Assembly: GCF_016591975.1 (NCBI RefSeq)
Contig: NZ_AP024169.1
Span: forward strand, 768,001-832,000
Direction of reading: 5' to 3'
Source: Anaeromicropila herbilytica
GTDB taxonomy: Bacteria; Bacillota; Clostridia; Lachnospirales; Lachnospiraceae
Length of the DNA: 64,000 nucleotides
The notes beneath the pieces are model-generated. The model was not told where the DNA came from. It searched no databases and was given only the letters and a program-made list of their open reading frames with translations. Shown in pieces: positions 8,165 to 17,166 of the stretch; positions within the stretch are counted from its first letter, which is position 1, and every line of letters begins with the position of its first letter. Both the position numbers and the translations under genes were made by a program.

Positions 8165-9010
8165 ATGGAAAAAGCATACACATTAGGATTATATGAAAAG
8201 TCTATGCCATCATTCCTTAGCTGGAAAGAAAAATTAATTGCAGCAAAAAATGCGGGTTATGACTTTGTTGAAATAAGTATTGACGAAACAGAAGAAAAAT
8301 TAAGCAGACTCGATATGACAAAAGAGGAACGTCTTGATATTGTACGTCTGATGGTTGAGGTTGGAATTCCAATCAGAACCATGTGCCTTAGTGGACATCG
8401 CAAATATCCATTAGGAAGTAATGATCCATCCATATGCAAGCGTGGAATGGAGATTATGCAAAAGGCTATTGGGTTAGCAGATGACCTTGGAATAAGAATT
8501 ATCCAATTAGCAGGTTATGATGTGTATTATGAAGAATCTAGTGTTGAGACAAAAAAACGATTCTTAAGCAATTTAAAGCTTGTAGCAAATATGGCTGAAA
8601 AAGCAGGTGTTGTATTAGGTTTTGAGACAATGGAAACCGAATTTATGAACACGGTTGAAAAAGCAATGAAATATGTTACCTTAGTAGGTTCTTCCTATCT
8701 AAAAGTCTATCCAGATATCGGTAATATCACAAATGCAGCGACTACATATAAAGCAGATGTACTCGAAGATCTTTATATGGGAAAAGGTAATCTAGTTGCA
8801 ATGCATTTAAAAGAGACGGTACCAGGAAAGTTTAGAGAGATACCTTTTGGAACTGGACATGTTAATTTTGAAGAAGCAGTAGAAGTGGCTTGGAAATTAG
8901 GTGTTCGCAAATATGTCGCAGAATTTTGGTATACGGGCAATGAACAATGGGAAGAGGATCTGGTCTTTGCAAATAAAATGCTTAGTAATATACTGAACAA
9001 ACAAAATTAG
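8165..9010 (+). CDS. ulaE: L-xylulose-5-phosphate 3-epimerase
   Basis: TIM-barrel epimerase converting L-xylulose-5-P to L-ribulose-5-P. The segments LGLYEKSMPS, DFVEISIDETEEKLSRLD, MCLSGHRKYPLGS, IIQLAGYDVYYEES and YPDIGN closely follow UlaE. An in-frame ATG exists at 8153, but the GGAGG ribosome site (8155-8159) overlaps it, so ATG 8165 is chosen (281 aa). It is the second gene of the deoR operon. Confidence 0.93.
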   Translation: MEKAYTLGLYEKSMPSFLSWKEKLIAAKNAGYDFVEISIDETEEKLSRLDMTKEERLDIVRLMVEVGIPIRTMCLSGHRKYPLGSNDPSICKRGMEIMQKAIGLADDLGIRIIQLAGYDVYYEESSVETKKRFLSNLKLVANMAEKAGVVLGFETMETEFMNTVEKAMKYVTLVGSSYLKVYPDIGNITNAATTYKADVLEDLYMGKGNLVAMHLKETVPGKFREIPFGTGHVNFEEAVEVAWKLGVRKYVAEFWYTGNEQWEEDLVFANKMLSNILNKQN

Positions 9011-9027
9011 ACAGAGAGGTAACATAT

Positions 9028-10080
9028 ATGAAAATAGAAAAAAAAGTAATCTCAAATTTATCAAAATGTTATTCTATAGCCCCACTCACATATAAAGGAA
9101 CAGAACATATTCTTATAGCTGCAGAAAAGGTAGATCGCTGTCTATTATTTGATTTAGATGGTAACTTAGAAGATACCGTATTTAGCGAACCTGGTGGCGT
9201 AATGAGTATGGTTCAAGTTCCTGGTTCGGATGGGCAATTCTTAGCAACTCATAAGTTTTATTCTCCAAATGATTCAAAAGAAGCAAAAATCGTAATTATC
9301 ACTCCAATAGATAAAGGAAATTGGGAAGTTAGAACATTAGTTGAGCTTCCTCATGTACATCGATTTGACATCGTAAGTAGAAGTGGTGTGAATTATCTCA
9401 TTGCATGTACATTAAAATCTGGTCATGAATATAAAGATGATTGGTCGAACCCTGGAAAAGTATATGCTGCTGTTTTGCCAAATGACTTAAGCAAATTTGA
9501 TGAGGAACATCAGCTACAATTGACCGTAATCAAAGACAATATGCTTAAAAATCATGGATATTACCGCGTGAATGAAAAAGGTATTGATACTAGCGTAGTT
9601 TCTGCAGATTGCGGAGTATTCCAGTTTATACCGCCGAATAATCAAGCTTCAGACTGGGAGGTAAAAGAATTATTAAGCACTCCTGCAAGTGATGCGGTAT
9701 TAGTCGACTTTGATAATGACGGAGAAAAGGAACTAGCTGTACTTTCTCCTTTTCATGGTGATCAGATAAGTATCTACAAAAAGAAAAAAGGAACTTATGA
9801 ATTAGAATATCAGTATGAAAAGAAAGCAGAATTTACTCATGCAATCTATGGAGGTAATCTTTGTGGAAAACCGTCACTAATTGTTGGACATAGACAAGGC
9901 GAAAGAAATCTTATTGTATTTACCTATAATGAAAATGAGAAAAAGTATGAGTCACAAATTATAGACAAAGATTGTGGCCCAGCCAATGTTTATCGATATG
10001 TGAATGAGGATAAGGATATTCTTATAGCAACAAATCGCGAGATAGATGAAGTAGCCATGTATATTTTACAAGAGGAATGA
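9028..10080 (+). CDS. Unrecognised cytosolic beta-propeller-like protein in the ascorbate cluster
   Basis: I do not recognise this 350-aa protein. It has no signal peptide or membrane segment. Its composition suggests repeated four-stranded beta blades. One FG-GAP/VCBS-like element is visible: VDFDNDGEKELAVLSPFHGDQISIYKK (from residue 226), with an Asp-rich loop that could bind Ca2+. Other blade-like units are HRFDIVSRSGVNYLIACTL, YGGNLCGKPSLIVGHR and YRYVNEDKDILIATNREIDEV. It is co-transcribed with ulaE (17-bp gap, GAGAGG ribosome site) and lies where a ulaD decarboxylase might be expected, but it shows none of the UlaD motifs. A role as a lactonase, isomerase or scaffold is only speculation. 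Confidence 0.65.
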   Translation: MKIEKKVISNLSKCYSIAPLTYKGTEHILIAAEKVDRCLLFDLDGNLEDTVFSEPGGVMSMVQVPGSDGQFLATHKFYSPNDSKEAKIVIITPIDKGNWEVRTLVELPHVHRFDIVSRSGVNYLIACTLKSGHEYKDDWSNPGKVYAAVLPNDLSKFDEEHQLQLTVIKDNMLKNHGYYRVNEKGIDTSVVSADCGVFQFIPPNNQASDWEVKELLSTPASDAVLVDFDNDGEKELAVLSPFHGDQISIYKKKKGTYELEYQYEKKAEFTHAIYGGNLCGKPSLIVGHRQGERNLIVFTYNENEKKYESQIIDKDCGPANVYRYVNEDKDILIATNREIDEVAMYILQEE

Positions 10081-10140
10081 TTAAGAATAAGTGAAAATCT
10101 TATTTATATAAACTTAAAAATAGAAAGGCAGTGGTATTGT

Positions 10141-10800
10141 TTGATTAAATTACTTCCATCCATTCTCTCAGCGGATTTTGCAAATTTAGAGAAAAATCTT
10201 AAAGTTATTGAAAATGCAGGAGTTGATATGGTTCATATCGATGTGATGGACGGAGTATTTGTGCCAAGTATATCATTAGGCATGCCAGTAATACAGTCCA
10301 TAAGGAAAGTGAGTTCGTTATGCTTTGACGTTCATCTAATGGTAGTTGATCCAGAAAGATATATTGAGGATATCGTTGCGGCAGGTGCTAATATTGTTGG
10401 AGTTCATGTTGAAGCATGTAAGCATTTGCATAGAACAATCATGCAGATAAAAGAGGCAGGAGCAAGGGCATGTGTTGTATTAAATCCTGCAACACCGTTA
10501 GAGAAATTAGAATATGTCTTAGAAGAGGTAGATACAGTATTAATAATGACGGTAAATCCGGGTTTTGGTGGACAATCTTATATACCATCCATGACAAGAA
10601 AGATTCGCAAATTAAGAGAAATGATACTAGAAAATGACTTAAATGTGAAGATTCAAGTGGATGGAGGAATAAAATTAACTAATGTAAGAGAGGTCTTGGA
10701 AGCTGGAGCTGATTACATTGTTGCTGGTTCATCAGTATTTGGAGAAAATGCTGAAGAACAAGTAAAGGAATTTCATAAAATATTCAAAGAGTATCAGTAG
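10141..10800 (+). CDS. rpe: Ribulose-phosphate 3-epimerase
   Basis: TIM-barrel metalloenzyme interconverting D-ribulose-5-P and D-xylulose-5-P, 219 aa. Diagnostic segments are LLPSILSADFANLE, VHIDVMDGVFVPSISLG, FDVHLMVVDPERYI, MTVNPGFGGQSYIPS and IQVDGGI. The start must be TTG 10141: no in-frame ATG or GTG lies nearby upstream, and the family normally begins within two or three residues of this point. The ribosome site AAAGG is 12 bp away, rather far, so translation may be weak. It is not the related UlaD decarboxylase. Confidence 0.9.
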   Translation: MIKLLPSILSADFANLEKNLKVIENAGVDMVHIDVMDGVFVPSISLGMPVIQSIRKVSSLCFDVHLMVVDPERYIEDIVAAGANIVGVHVEACKHLHRTIMQIKEAGARACVVLNPATPLEKLEYVLEEVDTVLIMTVNPGFGGQSYIPSMTRKIRKLREMILENDLNVKIQVDGGIKLTNVREVLEAGADYIVAGSSVFGENAEEQVKEFHKIFKEYQ

Positions 10801-10813
10801 GAGGAGAGATTAT

Positions 10814-11497
10814 ATGCTAGAGGAATTAAAAAAACGAGTGTATGAGGCAAATATGCTACTACCTAAATATGGTCTAGTAACATTTACCTGGGGGAATGTT
10901 AGCGAAATTGATCGTGAGAGCGGATGTTTCGCAATTAAGCCAAGTGGGGTAGAGTATGAGTTATTAAAGCCAGAAGATATGGTAATTGTAGACCTGAATG
11001 GAAAGGTAGTAGAAGGAAATTATAAGCCCTCCTCAGATACTGCAACTCATATTGAACTATATAGAGCATTTCCTACAATTGGTGGAGTTGTTCATACACA
11101 TTCTTCATGGGCAACAAGTTGGGCCCAAGCAGGAAGAGAGATTCCATGCTATGGTACAACCCATGCTGATTACCTATATGGAGCCATTCCATGTGTAAGA
11201 AATCTAACCGAAGAAGAATTAAAGGATTATGAGAGAAATACAGGCATCTTAATCGCAGAAGAATTTATGAAAAATGATTATAAAGCTATGCCAGCAGTCT
11301 TGTGTAAGAATCATGGACCATTTACCTGGGGGAAGGATGGATTCGAGGCAGTTCATAATGCAGTAGTGTTAGAAGAAGTAGCTAAGATGGCAGCAAGATG
11401 TGAACTTATTAATTCACAGGTTACACCTGCTCCACAAGAGTTGCTGGATAAACATTATTATAGAAAACATGGCGCAAATGCATATTACGGACAATAG
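10814..11497 (+). CDS. ulaF: L-ribulose-5-phosphate 4-epimerase
   Basis: Zinc-dependent class II aldolase-fold epimerase of the AraD/UlaF/SgbE group, 227 aa, giving D-xylulose-5-P. Visible motifs are TWGNVSEIDRESG, KPSGVEYELLKPEDMV, SSDTATHIELYRAF, the Zn ligands in VVHTHSSWATSWAQAG, and CKNHGPFTWGKDG. It lies 14 bp behind rpe. By sequence alone it could be araD, but the neighbours favour the ascorbate route. Confidence 0.9.
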   Translation: MLEELKKRVYEANMLLPKYGLVTFTWGNVSEIDRESGCFAIKPSGVEYELLKPEDMVIVDLNGKVVEGNYKPSSDTATHIELYRAFPTIGGVVHTHSSWATSWAQAGREIPCYGTTHADYLYGAIPCVRNLTEEELKDYERNTGILIAEEFMKNDYKAMPAVLCKNHGPFTWGKDGFEAVHNAVVLEEVAKMAARCELINSQVTPAPQELLDKHYYRKHGANAYYGQ

Positions 11498-11508
11498 GAG
11501 GACAAGTA

Positions 11509-12162
11509 ATGAAATTTTTTCTAGATACAGCAAAAGTAGAAGATATTAAAAAGGCAAATGAGATGGGAGTAATATGTGGTGTTACAACGAATCCATCCCT
11601 TATTGCAAAAGAAGGAAGACAATTTGAAGAAGTAATTAAAGAGATTACCTCAATCGTTGATGGGCCAATTAGCGGAGAAGTAAAGGCAACAACAGTAGAT
11701 GCAGAAGGTATGATCAAAGAAGGAAGAGAAATAGCAGCAATTCATCCTAATATGATAGTAAAGATTCCAATGACAGTGGAGGGATTAAAAGCAGTTAAAG
11801 TATTAGCAGCAGAAGGAATAAAGACCAATGTAACTTTAATATTTACTGCAAATCAAGCATTGCTAGCAGCAAGAGCAGGTGCAACTTATGTATCTCCTTT
11901 CCTTGGAAGACTTGATGATATTGGTGTAAGAGGCGTCGATTTAATCTCAGATATAGCAAATATCTTCTCGGTATCTGGAATTGAATCAGAAATCATAGCA
12001 GCGAGTGTACGTAATCCAATTCATGTAATGGACTGTGCCTTAGCTGGAGCAGATATTGCTACTGTACCTTATGATGTTATTGTTCAAATGACGAAACATC
12101 CATTAACGGATTCAGGAATTAAAAAATTCCAAGAAGATTACAAAGCTGTTTTTGGAGAATAA
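11509..12162 (+). CDS. tal: Transaldolase (short TalC-type)
   Basis: Schiff-base aldolase of the 217-aa group that includes both fructose-6-P aldolase and transaldolase. The active lysine is Lys85 in MIVKIPMT. Glu57 (SGEVKA) and Phe131 (VSPFLGRLDD) are the residues typical of transaldolases; fructose-6-P aldolases have Gln and Tyr there. It is last in the sugar-phosphate part of the operon, 12 bp after ulaF, and with rpe and the transketolase genes downstream completes the non-oxidative pentose phosphate reactions. Confidence 0.88.
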   Translation: MKFFLDTAKVEDIKKANEMGVICGVTTNPSLIAKEGRQFEEVIKEITSIVDGPISGEVKATTVDAEGMIKEGREIAAIHPNMIVKIPMTVEGLKAVKVLAAEGIKTNVTLIFTANQALLAARAGATYVSPFLGRLDDIGVRGVDLISDIANIFSVSGIESEIIAASVRNPIHVMDCALAGADIATVPYDVIVQMTKHPLTDSGIKKFQEDYKAVFGE

Positions 12163-12201
12163 CTTACCTGTTGCAAAATAAAGTAAAAGGAGACGAAAGG
12201 C

Positions 12202-13026
12202 ATGAGAATATTTAATGAAATTACGCTACAATCATTATTTATTATTCTGTTTGGTGTTTTTATCTTTACGATTGGAACTACAATGTTGCGAAGTTATTAT
12301 AGGCGAAAGAAAGGTATGGTAAACCAAGGAACTGTAATTAAGAGTAAGCATTTTGATAAGCGAGATGCAGACGGAAATCTGATTCAGAATTACTACGAGC
12401 TTGAGGTTGAATATCGTAATAATAATCAAATAGAACGTTGTAAAGTCAATAATCATCGTGAGTATCAAAAAGGAGATATTGTAGAGTTAGTGAAGAATAA
12501 TGCAATTAGAAATAATATTAGCATTTCCGAAAGTGATGACGCTTCGTTTATTACAATATGGAGTATTATCCTTGGAGGCATAGTCATTGTATGTATGCCA
12601 TTTGCAGAACAAAAATATGGATTAGGAATTTCTTCTTTATTATTAGCAATGGTATTGTTATTTGCTGGAGTTTCGCTTATCGCTACTTATTATAAGAATA
12701 AGAATAGAAAAACGATCGCAGTAGAGGCAACAATTGTAGATGTATTACAATGGTACAATGCAAGAAAAGATACAAAACTAATCAAGCGGTCTGTCTCTTA
12801 TTATCCGATTTTGCAATATAGCATGAATAATAAAATTAAGAATATGAGAAGTAAGTACAGTTCTAGTGTAAAAAATAAATTTCCAATTGGAACTAAGCAA
12901 ACAATATATATTGATAGTGAGAATGGTCATGTAATAGAGAAAGCTCCAAGAGTTAGTATGCTTATTTTTGGAATAGTTTTGTTTGCTATAGCCATTATTG
13001 GTATTGCAAGCAATATTACAATATAA
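12202..13026 (+). CDS. DUF3592-like membrane protein
   Basis: Membrane protein of 274 aa, probably four helices: residues about 9-29, 113-131, 138-158 and 252-272. The two soluble segments between them (about 32-110 and 163-245) look like repeats of one beta-rich unit: each has a G/E-rich strand, a central YYELEVEY or YYPILQYS motif and a KGDIVEL or IGTKQTIYI turn. This fits the DUF3592 pattern. Function unknown. It follows tal by 40 bp with an AGGAG site and may be a passenger of the operon. Confidence 0.6.
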   Translation: MRIFNEITLQSLFIILFGVFIFTIGTTMLRSYYRRKKGMVNQGTVIKSKHFDKRDADGNLIQNYYELEVEYRNNNQIERCKVNNHREYQKGDIVELVKNNAIRNNISISESDDASFITIWSIILGGIVIVCMPFAEQKYGLGISSLLLAMVLLFAGVSLIATYYKNKNRKTIAVEATIVDVLQWYNARKDTKLIKRSVSYYPILQYSMNNKIKNMRSKYSSSVKNKFPIGTKQTIYIDSENGHVIEKAPRVSMLIFGIVLFAIAIIGIASNITI

Positions 13027-13036
13027 TTGTTTAGAT

Positions 13037-13077
13037 AAATGACGCACTCAATCTGTACGATATGAATGCGTCATTTT
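13037..13077. terminator. Bidirectional terminator between convergent genes
   Basis: Stem AAATGACGCA / TGCGTCATTT with a 20-nt loop, followed by T residues on both strands. It separates the plus-strand ula operon from the minus-strand transporter gene. Confidence 0.75.
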
Positions 13078-13095
13078 AAGACAAATCGAATAAGT

Positions 13096-14388
13096 TTAAT
13101 TATTGGTAGATAAAAGTTCTTTGGTCTTAGAAGAGATGAAAAGGTTACTATTAACTAAATGATGTATGAAATAAGTAGCTGCCAAGGAAATTATCGCAAC
13201 AATAACATAAATGATATAAGCATTTGCTGAAAGATATTCATATAGAGCACCAAATATAATCTGGCCAATTGGCATAAAAGCAGTAGCTAGAGAAGCCACT
13301 AGCGCCATTATCTTTCCCATCATAGAGGGTGGTGTTTCGACTTGTAAAAAAGTCATAAATATAATATTAATATTTGCTAGACATGCTGCAAATAAGAAAC
13401 TTATCATGGTAAAAATAATATAAGCCATATATGGAACACTTCCGGTATGATGTAGAAATGGTAGAGTGGTAAATCCCATACCAACAATAAGTAGAACCAA
13501 TACTACGAAGTAGTAATGTATCTTAGATAGTGGAAATTTTTTTGCTAAAATATTAACTAATAAGGCTCCCGTAATCATACCTAAGCCAATGCAACCTTCG
13601 GATATTCCATAGAGCTCATCGGATACACCAAATAAGATTTTCTCAATATATGGGATTCCTACGGTATAAATAGGTGTAAGGAAAAGGTTAAAGGCAGAGC
13701 TAAGTAAAACCATATAGAAAATCAATCTTTGCTTATGAATCATATAGGACATACTTTCCTTGATGTCATTTACAAAGGTTAGAAAAGCATTATTCTCCAA
13801 ACCTTTTGTACCATTAGGAAGAATAAGAAAACACTCAATGCCTGCTGAACAAAGAAAACTAATAATATTTAAAATGAAAATGATATCAATTCCAAAGGAA
13901 CCATACAAAAAGCCAGCGGCTATTGGTCCAAGAAGAGTTGTAATAGCAGAAATTTCACTAACAACACTATTGGCTGCAGTTAAATTACTAGTAGATACAA
14001 TAGCTGGAATACATGCACGTACTGAAGGCTCATAGATACTTTGTATAGTAGCTAAAAGGCACATTAATATCCCAATTAGGATTAACATAGGGCTCTTGTA
14101 ATTAGAGATAAGTAAAAAGAGTATAAGAACAAGAGCAGAAGCAAGATCAAGTATGATTAGTATCTTTTTCTTGTTGAATCGGTCCGCTATAGCTCCGCCA
14201 AAAGGTGCCAATATAATCTGGGGGAGAATGCATATGGATAAGATGATAGAAAATATTGCAGCAGAACCAGTTATATCTAAAATGTAGAGGGAAAGAGCAA
14301 AACGTTGCAGAGAATTCCCTAATAGAGAGATAATCTGACCTGCTATTAATATTAAAAAGTTCTTGTGAAAAATCTTCGTTGAATTCAT
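13096..14388 (-). CDS. MFS efflux transporter
   Basis: Twelve-helix major facilitator protein, 430 aa. Recognisable features are ILAGQIISLLGNSLQRFALSL at the N-terminus, the loop motif GGAIADRFNKKKILI after helix 2, and PMGQI-type glycine-rich helices in the second half. It resembles the MFS_3/EntS-like drug or metabolite exporters. The ATG has a perfect AGGAGG site 5 bp upstream. It is divergent from a TetR regulator and its start site overlaps a palindrome, so it is probably repressed by that regulator. Substrate unknown. Confidence 0.82.
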   Translation of the reverse strand: MNSTKIFHKNFLILIAGQIISLLGNSLQRFALSLYILDITGSAAIFSIILSICILPQIILAPFGGAIADRFNKKKILIILDLASALVLILFLLISNYKSPMLILIGILMCLLATIQSIYEPSVRACIPAIVSTSNLTAANSVVSEISAITTLLGPIAAGFLYGSFGIDIIFILNIISFLCSAGIECFLILPNGTKGLENNAFLTFVNDIKESMSYMIHKQRLIFYMVLLSSAFNLFLTPIYTVGIPYIEKILFGVSDELYGISEGCIGLGMITGALLVNILAKKFPLSKIHYYFVVLVLLIVGMGFTTLPFLHHTGSVPYMAYIIFTMISFLFAACLANINIIFMTFLQVETPPSMMGKIMALVASLATAFMPIGQIIFGALYEYLSANAYIIYVIVAIISLAATYFIHHLVNSNLFISSKTKELLSTNN

Positions 14389-14408
14389 AGATAGCCTCCT
14401 AAAAAAAG

Positions 14409-14517
14409 TGAACTATAGTTCAATATATTTGCATTATATCACCTTGGAAGAAAAAGTCAACACTAAAATGAACTAAAGTTCACTTTAGTTGACAAACTAA
14501 TAAAAAGCAAGTAAACT
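14409..14517. promoter_or_regulatory. Divergent promoters with two TetR-type palindromic operators
   Basis: Minus-strand promoter for the MFS gene: TTGACT (14455-14460), 16-bp spacer, TATAAT (14433-14438). The perfect palindrome TGAACTATAGTTCA (14409-14422) lies at its transcription start. Plus-strand promoter for the TetR gene: TTGACA (14489-14494), 17-bp spacer, TAAACT (14512-14517). A second site TGAACTAAAGTTCA (14469-14482) lies just upstream of its -35. The shared TGAACT-N2-AGTTCA sites mark both promoters as regulator targets. Confidence 0.82.
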
Positions 14518-14549
14518 AAGGGCATATTCTAAAAGGAAGAAGATATGAT

Positions 14550-15182
14550 ATGGAGAAAAGTACAAGAAAAGTCCAGATGAGGACAGTAGAAAGTCGTGAA
14601 AAGCTTTTAAATGCATCGCTTAAATTATTTACTGAAAAGGGATATTATAATACCAATACTAAGGAGATTGCTAAGGTTGCCGGTATCTCTGTTGGTAATT
14701 TCTACAACTATTACAAAGATAAAGGTGATATATATTATGAGCTAGTCGAGAAATATTTGGATGAATCGAAAATTGCTATATCTGATGTTCTTGAGCATAT
14801 TCTTGAAAATAATCTAGGGGAAGATGAAATCATTCAATTTATAGTGGAATACGTGGATAAGCAAATGGAGAGAGCAATCATATCAGATCGTTTTTTTACA
14901 GATCTGCAGGTGATTGCAAAAGATATAGAGAACCTATCTCGTATTCTTGAAGAAGGAAATGAGCAGATAGTAACAATACTTGAAGAGTTTCTTAGTAAAT
15001 ATCCAAAAGTAAAAAAGAGGGCTTCTTATAAAGTGATGGCAATGATGTCATTTACATTAGCAAATAAAATATCAACAAGTGTTATCGTAACAAAGGGCAC
15101 AGAAGTATACCGGGAATATTTAGATGAAATGATTGCAATTATTCTATACTATATATTTGGAATTGAGTGGAGAAGGGTATAA
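14550..15182 (+). CDS. TetR-family transcriptional regulator
   Basis: DNA-binding repressor, 210 aa. The N-terminal TetR helix-turn-helix is clear: LLNASLKLFTEKGYYNTNTKEIAKVAGISVGNFYNYYKDKGDIYYELVEKYL (from residue 20). The C-terminal ligand domain is variable and does not reveal the inducer. Divergent arrangement and the two shared operators suggest it represses both itself and the MFS exporter. The ribosome site AAGGA is 12 bp from the ATG. Confidence 0.9.
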   Translation: MEKSTRKVQMRTVESREKLLNASLKLFTEKGYYNTNTKEIAKVAGISVGNFYNYYKDKGDIYYELVEKYLDESKIAISDVLEHILENNLGEDEIIQFIVEYVDKQMERAIISDRFFTDLQVIAKDIENLSRILEEGNEQIVTILEEFLSKYPKVKKRASYKVMAMMSFTLANKISTSVIVTKGTEVYREYLDEMIAIILYYIFGIEWRRV

Positions 15183-15329
15183 ACCATATGTTGGGTAATC
15201 CATATAGTAAATAAAAGTCAAAAGAATGATTGGGAATTATTTAGAAATCTGCATATTAGAGCAATATAATTGGAAATGCTAATATTAATACTAAAAATAA
15301 TTGATAGAAGAAAGAAAGGAAATTTCATT

Positions 15330-16145
15330 ATGGTAACCGTTGAATTACAGAAAATCGCGAATGAAGTTCGAAGGAATATTATTACGTCAATTCATGCTGC
15401 AAAAGCAGGCCATCCAGGAGGTTCTTTGTCAGCAACAGAGATTTTTACTTACCTATATTTTAACGAAATGAATATTGATCCAGCGAATCCAAAGAAAGAA
15501 GATCGAGATCGTTTTGTTTTATCCAAAGGACATACTGCACCTGGATTATATGCTACTTTAGCTCTGAAAGGTTATTTTCCAGTAAAAGACCTTATTACAC
15601 TTCGACAAATTGGTTCTTATCTACAAGGACATCCTGATATGAAGCATATTCCTGGTATCGATATGTCCAGTGGTTCATTGGGACAAGGAATCTCAGCTGC
15701 AGTTGGTATGGCGCTTTCCGCTAAGATGTCTAATGAGTCATATCGTGTTTATACTCTTCTAGGAGATGGAGAGATTCAGGAAGGTCAAGTCTGGGAAGCT
15801 GCCATGTTTGCTGGAGCTAGACAATTAGATAATCTAGTAGTAATTGTAGATAATAATGGTCTTCAAATTGATGGAAGGATTGAAGAGGTATGCTCTCCAT
15901 ATCCAATTGATAAAAAGTTTGAAGCATTTAATTTCCATGTAATTAATGTTGAAGATGGAAATGATTTTGAACAGCTAAAGGTAGCATTTGATGAAGCAAG
16001 AGAAGTAAAAGGAAAACCAGTTGCAATTATTGCGAAAACAGTAAAAGGAAAAGGTGTTTCCTTTATGGAGAATCAAGCATCATGGCATGGAACTGCTCCA
16101 AATGATGAACAATTCGCTGCTTCCATGAAGGAATTAGAAAAATAA
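15330..16145 (+). CDS. Transketolase, N-terminal subunit
   Basis: Thiamine-diphosphate-binding half of a split transketolase, 271 aa. Visible are HAAKAGHPGGSLSATEIF, FVLSKGHTAPGLYATLA, GHPDMKHIPGIDMSSGSLGQGISAAVGMA and the ThDP motif GDGEIQEGQVWEAAMFAGARQLDNLVVIVDNN. An open frame extends to 15270, but the AAAGGAAA site immediately before ATG 15330 and family length support the later start. Its partner follows 21 bp downstream. It transfers two-carbon units in the pentose phosphate pathway. Confidence 0.93.
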   Translation: MVTVELQKIANEVRRNIITSIHAAKAGHPGGSLSATEIFTYLYFNEMNIDPANPKKEDRDRFVLSKGHTAPGLYATLALKGYFPVKDLITLRQIGSYLQGHPDMKHIPGIDMSSGSLGQGISAAVGMALSAKMSNESYRVYTLLGDGEIQEGQVWEAAMFAGARQLDNLVVIVDNNGLQIDGRIEEVCSPYPIDKKFEAFNFHVINVEDGNDFEQLKVAFDEAREVKGKPVAIIAKTVKGKGVSFMENQASWHGTAPNDEQFAASMKELEK

Positions 16146-16166
16146 ATTAGTGCAAAGGGGATTAAT

Positions 16167-17120
16167 ATGTCAGATAATAGCTCAATTAAGACAATAGCAA
16201 CAAGAGATAGTTATGGTAATGCATTAGTTGAACTTGGTGAAAAATATGTGAATCTTGTGGTATTAGATGCTGACTTGGCATGTGCTACAAAAACAGGAGT
16301 ATTTAAGAAAGCATTTCCAGATAGACACATTGACTGTGGTATTGCAGAATCCAATATGATGGGGATTGCGGCAGGATTAGCTACAACTGGAAAAGTACCT
16401 TTTGCAAGTACATTTGCCATGTTTGCAGCAGGACGTGCATTTGAACAGATTCGTAACTCAATTGGATATCCACATTTGAATGTTAAAATTGCTGCAACTC
16501 ATGCGGGAATATCCGTTGGTGAAGATGGAGCAACCCATCAATGTAATGAAGATATCGCTTTGATGAGAAGTATTCCTGGGATGGTAGTAATCAATCCGGC
16601 AGATGATGTCGAAGCAAAAGCAGCAGTGAGAGCAGCGTATGAGTATGATGGACCTGTTTACCTACGATTTGGAAGACTTGCTACACCAGTAATTAACAAT
16701 TCTACTGATTATAAATTTGAGATAGGTAGAGGAATTCAGTTACGAGATGGTAAAGATCTAACCTTAGTTGCTACTGGTCTTTGCGTAGTACCAGCTTTAG
16801 AAGCAGCAGAACAGTTAGCTAAGGAAGGAATCGAAGCAAGAGTCATTAATATTCATACAATTAAGCCACTTGATGAAGATATCATCTTAAAAGCTGCAAA
16901 GGAAACTGGACATATTGTAATTATAGAAGAACATTCAATTATTGGTGGATTAGGCAGTGCTGTATGTGAATATTTAAGTGAAAATTTACCAACAAAGGTA
17001 TTAAGAATAGGAATTAATGATGTATTTGGTGAATCAGGAGCAGCGGTAAAATTATTAGAGAAATATGGTTTAGATGCGAGAAGTATTTATAACAAGATAA
17101 AAGAGAATATATCGAAGTAG
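16167..17120 (+). CDS. Transketolase, C-terminal subunit
   Basis: Pyrimidine-binding and C-terminal half of the split transketolase, 317 aa. Motifs seen: ATRDSYGNALVELGEKY, VVLDADLACATKTGVFKKAFPDRHIDCGIAESNMMGIAAGLA with the catalytic Glu, TFAMFAAGRAFEQIRNSI, THAGISVGEDGATHQ, and the C-terminal domain EEHSIIGGLGSAV. Last gene of this operon; its terminator has been split by an insertion sequence. Confidence 0.93.
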   Translation: MSDNSSIKTIATRDSYGNALVELGEKYVNLVVLDADLACATKTGVFKKAFPDRHIDCGIAESNMMGIAAGLATTGKVPFASTFAMFAAGRAFEQIRNSIGYPHLNVKIAATHAGISVGEDGATHQCNEDIALMRSIPGMVVINPADDVEAKAAVRAAYEYDGPVYLRFGRLATPVINNSTDYKFEIGRGIQLRDGKDLTLVATGLCVVPALEAAEQLAKEGIEARVINIHTIKPLDEDIILKAAKETGHIVIIEEHSIIGGLGSAVCEYLSENLPTKVLRIGINDVFGESGAAVKLLEKYGLDARSIYNKIKENISK

Positions 17121-17166
17121 TATGAAGATGTAATATAAAGCGTTCTAGGAATGTAAAGCAATTTGT

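Noticed and set aside
10141..10800. UlaD decarboxylase candidate
   Set aside because: Motifs (HIDVMDGVFVP, HLMVVDPE, MTVNPGFGGQ) are those of ribulose-phosphate epimerase; the decarboxylase's DxKxxD motif is absent.
11509..12162. Fructose-6-phosphate aldolase instead of transaldolase
   Set aside because: Glu57 and Phe131 occupy positions that in fructose-6-P aldolases are Gln and Tyr, so transaldolase is favoured.
13760..14035. Plus-strand open frame inside the MFS gene
   Set aside because: Shadow frame antisense to a clear transporter.
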